Source: Neisseria zalophi
GTDB lineage: Bacteria > Pseudomonadota > Gammaproteobacteria > Burkholderiales > Neisseriaceae
DNA: 64,000 nt
Reading direction: 5' to 3'
NCBI RefSeq assembly: GCF_008807015.1
Contig: NZ_CP031700.1
Coordinates: 124,001-188,000 of the forward strand
Each line of letters begins with the position of its first letter. Positions within the stretch are counted from its first letter, which is position 1. The position numbers and the translations under genes are program-made. Shown piece by piece: positions 17,517 to 27,837 of this stretch. Under the pieces are notes generated by a model that saw only the letters and a list, made by a program, of their open reading frames with translations, searched no databases and was not told where the DNA came from.

Positions 17517-18800
17517 TTACTTATGCTGCGCCAGCAACCAATCGCGAATGCTGTCAATCGTATAGGCAATCCGCCATGTATTGCGCTGATTGGCGCGGCT
17601 GCTTTCCGTTTTTCCGGACGGCACCACCGTGCCTTTTTGCAAAACGGTATAGTAAACATCGGCCTGCTGGTTGCGCATGGCTTCGGATGCACGGTCGAAC
17701 TCTTCCGGCGAAGCCAGCCCGCTCCACATATCGCGCACCACTCTGGTGCCTTGTTTTGCCCATGCATCGGTTGCTTTATTCATGCCTGCAAACGCTTTTT
17801 CATCACCTTCGGCCGCTACAATCCACATTTTGCCCTGAACCGGTGGCACGGCTTGAGTGCCGTTCCACGGGGCGGCAACAATATACGAAGCGGCAAACAA
17901 ATCGGGATAGCCGGCATTCATCGCAATGGCCATATCACCGCCTTCACCCTGTCCGGTCACATAAATGCGGGCGGGGTCGACGTTATATTGGGCTTGCAGC
18001 GACTGAATCAGGCGGACAACGGCATCGGCCTCACTTTTGCCCGCATAAGGCTGCGCGGCGGAATAGTCGAATTGCGGCGCCAATACCAAAACCTCCTGCT
18101 TGGCTTGCGACTCGGGCGATGCCCACACGACCGCACCCAAGCCCTGTTGCAGGGTATTTTGCACATCCGCACCGCTCACGGCGGCATCATGCAGGAACAA
18201 CACCAGCGGATATTGTTTGTCGGCACGATGGTTTTCGGGCACAAACAGATTGTATGCAACCGCCGTACCGGTTTGCGGATCGGTAAACTCCGCCTGTTTG
18301 AAGCCGTCCACAACCAAATTTACCGTTTGCGTACTCTGCCGCTCTATGCTGCTGGGGGCAATAACTTGGCCGGAAACATCGCTGATATCGCCGGTTTGGG
18401 TGATTTTCAATTCGGGGCGGCGGCGGATAATGTCGCGGCCGTCCACACCGAATGCTACGGCGTCTTCATCATTGTCGGAAAGCTCGACAATCACATAATT
18501 GCCATCTTTACCCTGCCCGCCTTTCACCGGCCGGTCGTTGCTATACACTTGGGTGATGGTGCGGCGGTTAACGGCAAAATCTTCCGGGTTTAACGAATCA
18601 TTGAGCACCGGCTCATTATAATGAAGCACGGCGGCGGTGATTTTTTGGCCGTCGCCCGATACTTCGGTAACGGCAGTGATGCTATCCACCGGATCGGCTA
18701 TGGTATTGACTACCTGATCTTGCGCGGGAAAAAGTGTTTGGCAGCCGGATAGAACCGCAGCACATCCTAGTGCGGTTAAAGCAGTTGTGATTTTTTTCAT
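17517..18800 (-). CDS. Esterase-like alpha/beta-hydrolase lipoprotein lacking the nucleophile serine
   Basis: This encodes 427 residues. The signal ends in lipobox LSGC (Cys20), so it is a lipoprotein. Residues ~35-160 resemble the Ig-like N-terminal domain of EstA-type esterases (FAVNRRTITQVYSND, VDGRDIIRRRPELKI). Residues ~170-427 are an alpha/beta-hydrolase of the feruloyl esterase/PHB-depolymerase type: PLVLFLHDAA (~198), RIYVTGQGEGGDMAI (~280), a core with ASYIVAAPWNG and WIVAAEGDE. The elbow that is normally G-x-S-x-G reads G-Q-G-E-G, with Gly (GGT) where the serine codon would be. The enzyme may therefore be inactive or a binding protein. It is monocistronic. Confidence 0.8.
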   Translation of the reverse strand: MKKITTALTALGCAAVLSGCQTLFPAQDQVVNTIADPVDSITAVTEVSGDGQKITAAVLHYNEPVLNDSLNPEDFAVNRRTITQVYSNDRPVKGGQGKDGNYVIVELSDNDEDAVAFGVDGRDIIRRRPELKITQTGDISDVSGQVIAPSSIERQSTQTVNLVVDGFKQAEFTDPQTGTAVAYNLFVPENHRADKQYPLVLFLHDAAVSGADVQNTLQQGLGAVVWASPESQAKQEVLVLAPQFDYSAAQPYAGKSEADAVVRLIQSLQAQYNVDPARIYVTGQGEGGDMAIAMNAGYPDLFAASYIVAAPWNGTQAVPPVQGKMWIVAAEGDEKAFAGMNKATDAWAKQGTRVVRDMWSGLASPEEFDRASEAMRNQQADVYYTVLQKGTVVPSGKTESSRANQRNTWRIAYTIDSIRDWLLAQHK

Positions 18801-19133
18801 ATAACAGGCTTTCGAAATTCAGGCAGGTTATCCCTGAAAACAATCGTTGTTCGGCAACCGTTTCTATTCGCTATCCGAAACGGCTTCGTATCCATCTCAA
18901 ACGACCCGTCAGGCAGACAACCCGTCTGCCGCTATCGGCCGGTCGGCATCACTATACCCAACGGCAAACGGCTTGTGTCCGACAACATGCGGAACGGCTG
19001 ATTTATGGTATAAGCGTTGATTTATATAGACAGGCGGCAGGTAGAAAACCGAGAAAATCATATCAGGCCGTCTGAAAAAGCAATAAAAAACCGCCCGCAA
19101 CAATACGGACGGCGTATTCGATATTTAATGAAT
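18801..19133. other. Non-coding gap with small hairpin and one uptake sequence
   Basis: GGCAGAC (18912-18918) pairs with GTCTGCC (18924-18930). One DUS sits at about 19064. No protein or RNA gene is apparent; this region should carry the promoter of the lipoprotein gene and the end of the TM2 gene. Confidence 0.5.
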
Positions 19134-19373
19134 TTACACTACAATTGCACCCAGCGAATCGGTTGTTTTAAAGGCCGCCAATATGCCTTCAATAATACCG
19201 ACAACTGTCGGGATAAAAGTCCAACTAAACAGCAAATACAAAATACCCATCCACACACGGCCGGCACAGAATTTATGTATGCCCAAACCGCCAAATAGCA
19301 GAGCCATCGCCACATATAAGGCTTTATTACAGGTATGGGGATACATAGCGGCATAAGAAACAGGAACATTCAT
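19134..19373 (-). CDS. TM2-domain membrane protein
   Basis: This encodes 79 residues. It has two hydrophobic helices (ALYVAMALLFGGLGIHKF and GILYLLFSWTFIPTVVGIIEGILAA). The TM2 signature is visible: G-G-L-G-I-H-x-F, then GRVWMGILYLLF. TM2 proteins are short inner-membrane proteins of unknown function. ATG 19373 has AAGGAAAA upstream. It is transcribed alone, converging on nothing nearby. Confidence 0.85.
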   Translation of the reverse strand: MNVPVSYAAMYPHTCNKALYVAMALLFGGLGIHKFCAGRVWMGILYLLFSWTFIPTVVGIIEGILAAFKTTDSLGAIVV

Positions 19374-19593
19374 TTTACGTTTTCCTTTTTATCATCAAAT
19401 ATGAGTTTAAATACAAGCTATAAATAGTAGGCATTGATATCAATTAAAAGACGGATTTCGTAAAGATACGCAAATATATACTGCTTTTCAAGTATTCCAC
19501 CCTTTCAGACGGCCTCAAGCTATGAAAACCCATACCCTGCTATGAACAAGCCGTTCTGTTAAAATAACGGCACACATCACACAGAGACACATC

Positions 19594-20673
19594 ATGAATA
19601 TTCAAAATATCCAAACCGCACTCGAACAGTTGCCCATACCGCAAAGTATGCGCACACTCGGTAGCGAAAAGGCCATAGATTCAGTAGCAGAACGTTCAGA
19701 CGGCCTCTATATCAAACTGCAATTCGGCTTCCCTGTTAACCATATCCGCCAAGCCTTGACCGAACAGATTCAGACGGCCTTAAACCCGCTCACAAACGGC
19801 GCCCCCCTGCATATCGATATCGGCCTATCCGTTGCCACCCATAAAGTGCAGCCGGGTGTAAACACCATAAAAGGCGTGAAAAACATTATCGCTATTGCCT
19901 CGGGCAAAGGCGGCGTGGGCAAATCCACCACCACCGCCAACCTTGCCGTGGCAATGGCCAATATGGGCGCGCGCGTCGGCGTTTTGGATGCCGACCTCTA
20001 CGGCCCCAGCCAACCGACCATGCTCGGCGTTGCCCAAAGCAAGCCCGAACAACAAGACAAAAAACTGATTCCGATTATTGCCGAAGGCGGTATACAGGTA
20101 ATGTCTATCGGCTTTTTGGTCGATACCGAACAAGCCGTTGTCTGGCGCGGCCCGATGTTGAGCCAAGCCTTGCAACAATTATTGTTTCAAAGCCAATGGG
20201 ATGACGTCGATTATCTCTTTATCGACCTGCCGCCCGGCACCGGCGATATTCAACTGACGCTGTCGCAAAAAGTGCCGGTTACCGGCTCGGTAGTGGTGAC
20301 CACGCCGCAAGATATTGCCTTAATTGATGCCCGCAAAGCCGTGGATATGTTTCAAAAAGTGAATATTCCGATTTTCGGCGTTTTGGAAAATATGTCGGTA
20401 CATATTTGCAGCCAATGCGGCCATGCCGAAGCCATATTCGGCAGCGACGGCGGTAAAAATCTGGCCGAAAATCTCGGCGTGCCCCTGCTTGGCCAACTGC
20501 CCCTAAGCCTGCCCGTACGCGAAGCGATGGACAACGGCTCGGCCGTGCAAATGCAGGCAAGCCAACCCGCCGTTGCCGAAATCTATACACAGGCGGCATG
20601 GCAGATTGCCCAAGCGATTGCCGACAAAGGCAAAGACTTTAGCAGCCGCTTCCCCAAAATCGTGGTCGAATAA
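19594..20673 (+). CDS. mrp: Mrp/ApbC family Fe-S cluster carrier ATPase
   Basis: This encodes 359 residues. An N-terminal DUF59/MIP18-like segment (~1-95) is followed by a ParA/MinD-type ATPase domain. Its deviant Walker A is GKGGVGKSTTTANLA (~104) and the switch region is DLPPGTGDIQLTLSQ. The CxxC of NBP35-type scaffolds is present as HICSQCGHAEAIFGSDGG (~272-275). The protein delivers Fe-S clusters to apoenzymes in the cytosol. It is complete and monocistronic, closed by a DUS inverted repeat. Uptake sequences also occur inside its 5' part. Confidence 0.93.
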   Translation: MNIQNIQTALEQLPIPQSMRTLGSEKAIDSVAERSDGLYIKLQFGFPVNHIRQALTEQIQTALNPLTNGAPLHIDIGLSVATHKVQPGVNTIKGVKNIIAIASGKGGVGKSTTTANLAVAMANMGARVGVLDADLYGPSQPTMLGVAQSKPEQQDKKLIPIIAEGGIQVMSIGFLVDTEQAVVWRGPMLSQALQQLLFQSQWDDVDYLFIDLPPGTGDIQLTLSQKVPVTGSVVVTTPQDIALIDARKAVDMFQKVNIPIFGVLENMSVHICSQCGHAEAIFGSDGGKNLAENLGVPLLGQLPLSLPVREAMDNGSAVQMQASQPAVAEIYTQAAWQIAQAIADKGKDFSSRFPKIVVE

Positions 20674-20698
20674 GCTTGCCCTAGCGGTATATTGAATC

Positions 20699-20729
20699 AG
20701 GCCGTCTGAAATAATCTTTCAGACGGCCT
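20699..20729. terminator. DUS inverted-repeat terminator
   Basis: AGGCCGTCTGAA and TTCAGACGGCCT pair between the converging mrp and RDD genes and probably serve both. Confidence 0.8.
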
Positions 20730-20739
20730 GATGTTTAAA

Positions 20740-21330
20740 TCAAACCCAATATGATTGGTTGTCCGGTAATTTAACTACTATTGTTTTCGCAAAATAATCT
20801 TGTAATGTTCTACGGTTTTTTGAACGATTGAACAGCATAATCACGCATACTAAAAATGTAATCTGTAAGAATACTTGGGAGATAGTAGTGGCTCCATCTA
20901 CATACCATGTACCAAACACCAAACCGCTAATTAGATCGAAAATAGTATTAAGAGTAAGTATAAAACCAAATTCACGTATTAACACTGCACGAATAAATCC
21001 GGGGTTGGTGCCATCTGTTTTCAACAAACGGATTTTCATCACTTTTTTACCTAAAGACTGTCCGCTTGCACTTATCATAACAATTTGTACAAAGACATAG
21101 AAAAGCGGGATGAATAAGCTCAAAAGCCATGCCCACTCGGCTAACTCTTCGGTAAATTCTTTCGTATGTTCAAAAGAATAAACTATAGTGACGTAAAATG
21201 GAAGAATGGTAATAATCGTAAAGAAGCAATTTAAAAAACAAGCAGTGATACGACGTACTGCTGATGCAGGTTCCATAACAATTTCTGTTTCAGGCGATTG
21301 TTGTATTGTATTGTTTGTATATTCATTCAT
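20740..21330 (-). CDS. RDD family membrane protein, paralogue 1
   Basis: This encodes 196 residues. It has four hydrophobic helices. The RDD-type signature is replaced by VRRITACFLN near the first helix, with SASGQSLGKKVMKIRLLKTDG in the middle and LFNRSKNRRTLQDYFAKTIVV at the end. RDD proteins are inner-membrane proteins, some proposed to be ion exchangers; the function here is unknown. It is clearly related to the genes at 56207 and 57047, and its upstream ~190 bases match those of the gene at 57047. The ATG at 21330 is chosen by alignment with the paralogues (MNE-x-x-TNN). No strong ribosome site is seen. Confidence 0.85.
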   Translation of the reverse strand: MNEYTNNTIQQSPETEIVMEPASAVRRITACFLNCFFTIITILPFYVTIVYSFEHTKEFTEELAEWAWLLSLFIPLFYVFVQIVMISASGQSLGKKVMKIRLLKTDGTNPGFIRAVLIREFGFILTLNTIFDLISGLVFGTWYVDGATTISQVFLQITFLVCVIMLFNRSKNRRTLQDYFAKTIVVKLPDNQSYWV

Positions 21331-21336
21331 TAACAA

Positions 21337-21530
21337 CGTAAGCCTTTTAAATATATGATTTTATTTATTATGATAATATCGGATTCTATGAAACCCTTTA
21401 TTTCAACCAAGAATAATTAAATTTGTATTCTACCTTATAAGTGAATAGTTTAGTTGTTTTGAATATCCAATATATTGGCAGCAGCTTTGGTTATGGTACT
21501 AATTAAAAATATTTAGGCAGTTAAATCAAT
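21337..21530 (-). repeat. Upstream region duplicated at 56860-57046
   Basis: Read on the minus strand, this contains GCTGCCAATATATT, then TTCAAAACAACTAAACTATTC, CTTATAAGGTA and TTAATTATTCTT in the same order and spacing as upstream of the RDD gene at 57047. The duplication therefore covered promoter and gene. The rest of the gap to pyk (21531-21736) holds one DUS at about 21556 and AT-rich sequence. Confidence 0.7.
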
Positions 21531-21736
21531 ATAATCACGCCACCTGAAAGATTATTTCAGACGGCCTGTTATTTAATCTTCTTACCAACATACACACCCC
21601 CTTAATTACATGACTTTTCTACCACCATATACTTGTTTAAACCATAAAAACCTGTAATTTTCCAACATAATAAAATATTTCAGGTTAAAATCACAAACAA
21701 TACACAAACCCACCTTCATCCTAAGGAAATTTTGAT

Positions 21737-23209
21737 ATGAGTACCGCCAACCGCAATCTCACCCGCATCCGCCACAACACCAAAATCGTGGCGACTCTCG
21801 GCCCGGCCAGTAATAACGTAACCCTACTGGAAGACATGATACGCGTTGGCGGCTTAAATATTGTCCGCTTCAATTTCAGCCACGGCAGCACCGAGTTTCA
21901 CCAGGAAAACGCCCGCATCGTTCGGGAAGCCTCTCAAAAAGCCGGTCGCGAAGTGGCGATTATGGCCGATTTGCAAGGGCCTAAAATCCGGGTCGGCAAA
22001 CTGGCAGGCGGCGGTATCCAACTCGAAGCCGGTGAAAAACTGCTATTGGATGCCGCATTGGAAGGAGAAGGCACCCGCGAACGGGTCGGCCTGGATTACC
22101 GCGACCTGCCCCAAGATGTTGCCGCGGGCGACACCTTGCTATTGGATGACGGCCTGCTCACTTTGGTTATCGACAGTGTAAACGGCAGCGAAATCCATAC
22201 CACCGTACAAAACAGCCATTTCCTAAAAAGTAATAAAGGTATTAATAAACGGGGTGGCGGCCTTTCCGCCGGCGCCTTAACCGAAAAAGATTTTCAGGAT
22301 TTAAAAACGGCCATCAGTATCGGTTGCGATTATCTGGCCATCAGCTTTGTGAAATCGTCCGAAGATTTAAACATTGCCCGTGCCTTAATCGAGCAGGAAA
22401 TGCAGGGCAGTAACGCCGTGCGCCCGGGCTTGGTTGCCAAAATCGAGCGGGCGGAAGCGATTGCCAACTTAGATGAAATCATTCAAGCTGCCGACGGCAT
22501 TATGGTTGCCCGTGGTGACTTAGCAGTCGAAGTCGGCAATGCCGCCGTGCCCGCCCTGCAAAAACGCATGATCCGCCGCGCCCGCGAACTGCGCCGTTTC
22601 AGCATCACTGCCACACAGATGATGGAAAGCATGATTACCAACCCCGTGCCGACCCGCGCCGAAGTCAGCGACGTGGCCAATGCGGTGTTAGACGGCACCG
22701 ATGCGGTCATGTGTTCGGCAGAAACCGCCATCGGCGCTTATCCTTTTGAAACCGTGCGCCAAATGGCAGTCATCTGTGCGGCAGCGGAAGCCGAACAAGA
22801 TTCGCTCAACGGCGTAGAAGAGGAATACAGCGAAGAAGCAGTCAGCACTTATCTGGCTATTGCCGACGGCGCGGTTCACGTTGCCCGCGCGGTTAACGCC
22901 CAAGCCATTGTTGCGCTTACCGAAAGCGGCTCGACAGCGTTTGAAATCAGCCGCCACAGCATCCAACTGCCGATTTACGCCCTCACGCCCAGCATTGCCG
23001 CCCAACGCCGCATGGCGATGTATCGCGGCGTGCGTCCGCTCAAAATCACCACCAGCACCGACCACGACACCGCCTTAAACGAAGTAGAAAAAATGTTGTT
23101 TGAACGCGATGTATTAAAAAACGGCGACCAATACATTATCACCAGCGGCTCGCGTATGCGTGAAACCGGTTCGACCAATATGCTGCAAGTGTTTACTGTG
23201 AATCGTTAA
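21737..23209 (+). CDS. pyk: Pyruvate kinase
   Basis: This encodes 490 residues. It catalyses phosphoenolpyruvate plus ADP to pyruvate plus ATP, the last step of glycolysis and of the Entner-Doudoroff route. Visible elements are TKIVATLGPASNN (~16), NIVRFNFSHGS (~43), MADLQGPKIRVG (~77), the catalytic and metal-binding GLVAKIERAEAIAN (~235), DGIMVARGDLAVEVG (~255) and TATQMMESMI (~295). The C-terminal domain is complete (ALTESGSTAFEISRHS). ATG 21737 has AAGGAA at a normal distance. It is monocistronic and closed by a DUS inverted repeat. Confidence 0.96.
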   Translation: MSTANRNLTRIRHNTKIVATLGPASNNVTLLEDMIRVGGLNIVRFNFSHGSTEFHQENARIVREASQKAGREVAIMADLQGPKIRVGKLAGGGIQLEAGEKLLLDAALEGEGTRERVGLDYRDLPQDVAAGDTLLLDDGLLTLVIDSVNGSEIHTTVQNSHFLKSNKGINKRGGGLSAGALTEKDFQDLKTAISIGCDYLAISFVKSSEDLNIARALIEQEMQGSNAVRPGLVAKIERAEAIANLDEIIQAADGIMVARGDLAVEVGNAAVPALQKRMIRRARELRRFSITATQMMESMITNPVPTRAEVSDVANAVLDGTDAVMCSAETAIGAYPFETVRQMAVICAAAEAEQDSLNGVEEEYSEEAVSTYLAIADGAVHVARAVNAQAIVALTESGSTAFEISRHSIQLPIYALTPSIAAQRRMAMYRGVRPLKITTSTDHDTALNEVEKMLFERDVLKNGDQYIITSGSRMRETGSTNMLQVFTVNR

Positions 23210-23231
23210 ATCATCCGAATAATCAACAAAT

Positions 23232-23262
23232 AAGGCCGTCTGAAAACTTTTCAGACGGCCTA
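23232..23262. terminator. DUS inverted-repeat terminator
   Basis: AAGGCCGTCTGAAAA and TTTTCAGACGGCCT pair between the converging pyk and carB genes. Confidence 0.8.
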
Positions 23263-23285
23263 TTGATTAACAGCTTCTTAAATGT

Positions 23286-26200
23286 TTATTTTTTTAATCT
23301 ACCGTGTAATTCCTGTACGCTGTAAACACCCAGCGTATTCATACTTTTTACGCCCTCGCTCATGGCTTCGCCGCCGGCAACCGTTGTATATTGCGGCACG
23401 CGTTGGGTAAGCGACGTGCGGCGGATACTATGGCTGTCGGACACCGATTGGGCATCGCTGCCCACCGTGTTCACCACCAAGGCAATCTCACCGTTTTTAA
23501 TCGCATCGACAATATGCGGGCGGCCTTCCAACACTTTATTAATCACCTCAACCTCAACACCCTGCCCTTTCAAATAGGCAGCTGTGCCGCGGGTGGCTAC
23601 CACTTCATAGCCCAAGCTGATGAAGTTTTTCGCCGTTTTCACCACCAGCGGCTTATCTTCATCGCGCACGGCAATAAATACTTTACCGGTAGCCGGCATA
23701 CGCTCGCCTGCACCCAATTGGGCTTTCAGATAAGCTTCGCCGAAGGTCGCCCCCACGCCCATCACCTCGCCGGTAGAGCGCATTTCCGGGCCAAGAATAG
23801 TATCCACACCAGGGAATTTGATAAACGGGAACACGGCTTCTTTTACCGCATAGAAATCCGGTACCACTTCTTTTTCTACACCCTGTTCTTTCAAGCTGAT
23901 GCCCGCCATTGCCCGTGCACCGACTTTCGCCAACGGCACGCTGGTGGCTTTCGATACAAACGGCACGGTACGCGACGCACGCGGGTTTACTTCCAATACA
24001 AACACCACGCCGTCTTGTACGGCAAATTGTACGTTCATCAGGCCGACCACATTCAGCGCATAAGCCATCGCTTTGGTTTGGCGGCGGATTTCATCTTGAA
24101 TCTCTTCGCTCAACGAATAAGGCGGCAGCGAACAGCCCGAGTCACCCGAGTGGATACCGGCCTGCTCGACGTGCTGCATAATGCCGCCGATTACCACATC
24201 TTTGCCGTCTGAAACGCAATCCACATCCACTTCGATGGCATTGTTCAGGAAGAAATCCAATAATACAGGGCTGTCTTCCGATACCTGAACGGCTTCGCGC
24301 ATATAGGTTTTCAGCTGCTCTTGCGAATGCACCACCTGCATGGCGCGGCCGCCCAATACATACGACGGGCGCACCACCAGCGGATAGCCGATTTCTTCGG
24401 CCAATACCAAGGCTTCTTCTTCATTGCGGGCGGTACGGTTCGGCGGTTGGCGCAAGCCCAAATCGTTCAATACTTTTTGGAAACGCTCGCGGTCTTCGGC
24501 CGCATCAATCGAATCGGCGGAAGTACCGATAATATTCACACCGTTAGCCACCAATTCATTGGCCAGCTTCAGCGGCGTTTGGCCGCCGTAATGCACAATC
24601 ACACCCCACGGGTTTTCGGTGCGCACGATTTCCAATACGTCTTCCAAAGTGAGCGGTTCGAAATACAGGCGGTCGGAGGTATCGAAGTCGGTAGAAACCG
24701 TTTCGGGGTTGCAGTTCACCATAATGGTTTCAAAGCCCGATTCGCGCAGCGATAAGGCCGCATGTACGCAGCAATAGTCAAACTCGATACCTTGGCCGAT
24801 ACGGTTGGGGCCGCCGCCGAGAATCATCACTTTTTTGTTTTCAGACGGCCGCGCCTCGCATTCTTCTTCATAAGTCGAATACAGATAAGCGGTGTCGGAT
24901 TGGAACTCGGCCGCGCAGGTATCCACGCGTTTGTAAACCGGATGCAGGTTGAGGCCGTAGCGGTGTTCGCGCACTTCTTTTTCGGAAACATTCAGCAATT
25001 GCGCCAAACGTTTGTCGGAAAAGCCTTTGCGTTTCAAGCGGCGCAAGGTGGCGTAATCCAAATCGTTCAGATGGCCTGCGGCGACTTTTTGCTCTTCCTG
25101 AATCACATCTTCAATCTGCGCTAAAAACCACGGATCAATCGCGCAGATTTCATGAATTTCTTCTTTGCTGAAGCCGGCGCGGAAGGCATCGGCCACATAC
25201 AAAATACGCTCGGGGCCGGGATTGGCCAATTCGCGGCGGATAACCGCTTTGTCCTCGGTGCGCGGATTAAAGCCGCTCAAGCCCGTTTCCAAGCCGCGCA
25301 AAGCTTTTTGCATCGATTCCTGAATGGTGCGCCCCATCGCCATCACTTCGCCCACCGATTTCATTTGCGTAGTCAGGCGGTCATCGGCAGCCGGGAATTT
25401 TTCAAAGGCAAAACGCGGGATTTTGGTGACCACATAGTCGATAGACGGCTCGAACGAAGCAGGCGTACGACCGCCGGTAATATCGTTGCGCAATTCATCC
25501 AGCGTAAAGCCGACCGCCAGTTTCGCCGCTACTTTGGCAATCGGGAAACCGGTGGCTTTCGATGCCAGCGCGGAAGAGCGGCTCACGCGCGGGTTCATCT
25601 CAATCACAATCATTTCGCCGTTTTCCGGATTGATGGCAAACTGCACGTTCGAGCCGCCGGTATCCACGCCGATTTCGCGCAACACCGCCAAGCTGGCATT
25701 ACGCATGATTTGGTATTCTTTATCGGTAAGCGTTTGCGCGGGAGCCACGGTAATCGAGTCGCCGGTATGCACGCCCATCGGGTCGAAGTTTTCAATCGAA
25801 CAGATAATAATGCAGTTGTCGTTTTTATCGCGCACCACTTCCATTTCGTACTCTTTCCAGCCGAGTACCGATTGCTCGATCAGCAATTCATGCGTGGGCG
25901 ATGCATCAAAACCGCGCTCGCAAATCGCTAAAAATTCGTCTTTATTGTAGGCAATACCGCCGCCCGAACCGCCCATAGTAAACGACGGACGGATCAGCGT
26001 TGGAAAACCCACCTGATCTTGCGCGGCCAAAGCTTCGTTCATGGTGTGGCAAACAAATGATTTCGGGCAGTGCAAGCCGATTTTTTCCATGGCTTCTTTA
26101 AAGCGGCCGCGGTCTTCGGCTTTATCAATCGCATCTTCCGTAGCGCCGATTAATTCGACATTGTATTTCGCCAACACACCGTTGCGCGCCAAATCCAAAG

Positions 26201-26495
26201 CGCAATTTAACGCCGTTTGTCCGCCCATGGTCGGCAGCACCGCATCGGGGCGCTCTTTGGCAATAATCTTTTCCACCGTCTGCCACATAATCGGCTCGAT
26301 ATAGGTAATATCGGCCATTTCGGGGTCGGTCATAATCGTGGCGGGGTTGGAATTGACCAGAATGACTTTATAGCCCTCCTCGCGCAAAGCCTTACACGCC
26401 TGCGCGCCGGAATAGTCAAATTCGCAAGCCTGGCCGATTACAATCGGGCCGGCGCCGATAATAAGGATGGATTTTAGGTCGGTACGTTTAGGCAT
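23286..26495 (-). CDS. carB: Carbamoyl-phosphate synthase large subunit
   Basis: This encodes 1069 residues, full length. It makes carbamoyl phosphate from bicarbonate, ATP and glutamine-derived ammonia for arginine and pyrimidine synthesis, together with CarA. The two homologous halves each have an ATP-grasp domain: [21 protein letters not shown] and [18 protein letters not shown] in the first, [21 protein letters not shown] and [18 protein letters not shown] in the second. The C-terminal MGS-type allosteric domain contains [13 protein letters not shown]. carA is not adjacent; accessory genes lie upstream, as is known for Neisseria. A DUS-like TTGCCGTCTGAA is inside the gene at about 24203. 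Confidence 0.97.
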   Translation of the reverse strand: MPKRTDLKSILIIGAGPIVIGQACEFDYSGAQACKALREEGYKVILVNSNPATIMTDPEMADITYIEPIMWQTVEKIIAKERPDAVLPTMGGQTALNCALDLARNGVLAKYNVELIGATEDAIDKAEDRGRFKEAMEKIGLHCPKSFVCHTMNEALAAQDQVGFPTLIRPSFTMGGSGGGIAYNKDEFLAICERGFDASPTHELLIEQSVLGWKEYEMEVVRDKNDNCIIICSIENFDPMGVHTGDSITVAPAQTLTDKEYQIMRNASLAVLREIGVDTGGSNVQFAINPENGEMIVIEMNPRVSRSSALASKATGFPIAKVAAKLAVGFTLDELRNDITGGRTPASFEPSIDYVVTKIPRFAFEKFPAADDRLTTQMKSVGEVMAMGRTIQESMQKALRGLETGLSGFNPRTEDKAVIRRELANPGPERILYVADAFRAGFSKEEIHEICAIDPWFLAQIEDVIQEEQKVAAGHLNDLDYATLRRLKRKGFSDKRLAQLLNVSEKEVREHRYGLNLHPVYKRVDTCAAEFQSDTAYLYSTYEEECEARPSENKKVMILGGGPNRIGQGIEFDYCCVHAALSLRESGFETIMVNCNPETVSTDFDTSDRLYFEPLTLEDVLEIVRTENPWGVIVHYGGQTPLKLANELVANGVNIIGTSADSIDAAEDRERFQKVLNDLGLRQPPNRTARNEEEALVLAEEIGYPLVVRPSYVLGGRAMQVVHSQEQLKTYMREAVQVSEDSPVLLDFFLNNAIEVDVDCVSDGKDVVIGGIMQHVEQAGIHSGDSGCSLPPYSLSEEIQDEIRRQTKAMAYALNVVGLMNVQFAVQDGVVFVLEVNPRASRTVPFVSKATSVPLAKVGARAMAGISLKEQGVEKEVVPDFYAVKEAVFPFIKFPGVDTILGPEMRSTGEVMGVGATFGEAYLKAQLGAGERMPATGKVFIAVRDEDKPLVVKTAKNFISLGYEVVATRGTAAYLKGQGVEVEVINKVLEGRPHIVDAIKNGEIALVVNTVGSDAQSVSDSHSIRRTSLTQRVPQYTTVAGGEAMSEGVKSMNTLGVYSVQELHGRLKK

Positions 26496-26537
26496 GGTGG
26501 GTCTTTCTTTAGAATTACTATGAATTTAAATTATTTA

Positions 26538-27227
26538 TTAACTATTATCTCGCTTTTCTACCGCTTTTCTAGCCCCTTCAGGCATCATATTATAAATTTC
26601 CTCTAATTCCTTTGGTTTGGTAATACATTCCTTCACAATCCAATTGATTAAATAAAATAGTTTTTCGGCAATCTTATCAAAATCTTCATCTGCAAGCTGA
26701 CCGGGATGAACTGCATTATTACCTGTAATGCGTACTATATCGGCCATTTGGGTTACTTTGTGTGACAAAATACCTTGCGATGCTAACTTTTTAATATCCT
26801 TATTAATATTGTCACCGCTTGCGCCCAAATGTATACATAATTTCTGAAACCCTAATCTTAGTAATGCAGCGGCTCCCCGAGGGGATTTAGCAAAAATTCC
26901 TGCTGCTTCCTCATAATCTTGCTTTACATCATCAGGCATATCAGGCTCAGGTAAGGGGCAAAGCCCAATATCTGGGTATACCATTTTCGCCACTGTTTCT
27001 GGTGTAATTTGTCTTCGTTGCTCATAGCTTAAAAATTCAGGGGTGATATCTAACACTTTCCAAAAATTGAATTTACGACAATGATCGCATAAAGCAGCTT
27101 TATAACTAATAACACTATTCTCTTCATACTCCAATTGTAAAAAGTTCCAGTCCATATGAGAGTAAACTCCACAATGAGGACAATGAAACGCACGCTTATC
27201 AAATTCTGGTGAAATATAATTTTGCAT
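26538..27227 (-). CDS. DUF4145 domain protein with zinc ribbon
   Basis: This encodes 229 residues. The N-terminal ~65 residues carry a four-cysteine zinc ribbon, CPHCG (~15-19) and CDHCRKF (~47-53). The remainder is a DUF4145 helical domain: DDVKQDYEEAAGIFAKSPRGAAALL, then LCIHLGASG and TGNNAVHPGQ. DUF4145 occurs in stand-alone proteins and fused to restriction or helicase subunits; no activity is known. The gene is AT-richer than carB and begins the accessory block upstream of it. It reads towards carB with a 42-base gap and could be co-transcribed with it. Confidence 0.82.
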   Translation of the reverse strand: MQNYISPEFDKRAFHCPHCGVYSHMDWNFLQLEYEENSVISYKAALCDHCRKFNFWKVLDITPEFLSYEQRRQITPETVAKMVYPDIGLCPLPEPDMPDDVKQDYEEAAGIFAKSPRGAAALLRLGFQKLCIHLGASGDNINKDIKKLASQGILSHKVTQMADIVRITGNNAVHPGQLADEDFDKIAEKLFYLINWIVKECITKPKELEEIYNMMPEGARKAVEKRDNS

Positions 27228-27359
27228 TCAATACCTTTTCTTATTCTTATTAATTTATATATAAATACTGATTCAGCTACATTATTTTAAAGGTATCATC
27301 AGTAATCAAAACAGATGATGAAGAGGTGCATATTTTTAAAATACCCTCCAATCCAGCCT

Positions 27360-27400
27360 GCGTGCCTACGGCACACTCTACACGCTTTTCAGACGGCCTA
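27360..27400. repeat. Direct repeat flanking the small unknown gene, left copy
   Basis: GCGTGCCTACGGCACA, about ten variable bases, then ACGCTTTTCAGACGGCCTA. It recurs in the same orientation at 27838-27883. The 3' half is an uptake sequence. Confidence 0.65.
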
Positions 27401-27408
27401 ATCTAACT

Positions 27409-27771
27409 TTATTTTTCTTTTGTATTCTCAAACTCTTGTTCTGTTGGCGGGAAAATACCATACCAATCAAATTGGTAAACCTGCTCTCGCACCTTATTCA
27501 AATCTTCCTCAACGGGAATGCCGACACCCGGCAAACCGGTTTCTTTATTCACGACAATAGCCGTTAAAGGGGGAAGCTCATTTTGATTACAATACACGGC
27601 AATATATTCTAAAATGCTGCCCAACGTTGCTGCTATATCACGCCCATACATTTTGATAGATAAGTCTTTATACGTCATGGTTTGGCGGCTCATCGCAGCA
27701 CTTTGCAAAATAGGCCATGCTTGCATAGCACGGGTGACACGATTTGAATGCTCTTCAAAATATTTAACCAT
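27409..27771 (-). CDS. Conserved small protein of unknown function
   Basis: This encodes a 120-residue soluble protein with no signal peptide or membrane helix. The central stretch TMTYKDLSIKMYGRD suggests a small helical DNA-binding-like turn. It is followed by LGSILEYIAVYC and the motif LPPLTAIVVNKETGLPG, which looks like a conserved family core, but I cannot name the family. The start is firm: ATG 27771 has AGGAGGG five bases upstream. The gene lies between two direct repeats (27360-27400 and 27838-27883) in the accessory block next to carB, consistent with a cassette. Confidence 0.7.
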   Translation of the reverse strand: MVKYFEEHSNRVTRAMQAWPILQSAAMSRQTMTYKDLSIKMYGRDIAATLGSILEYIAVYCNQNELPPLTAIVVNKETGLPGVGIPVEEDLNKVREQVYQFDWYGIFPPTEQEFENTKEK

Positions 27772-27837
27772 TTTCCCTCCTAGTATTGAATCTAAATAAA
27801 ATTATTAAAAAACAATCTGCTTCAAATACACCAAACC

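Noticed and set aside
17344..17565. 73-codon frame between gluQ and the lipoprotein gene
   Set aside because: It runs through the palindrome and a DUS terminator into the antisense of the next gene and has no ribosome site.
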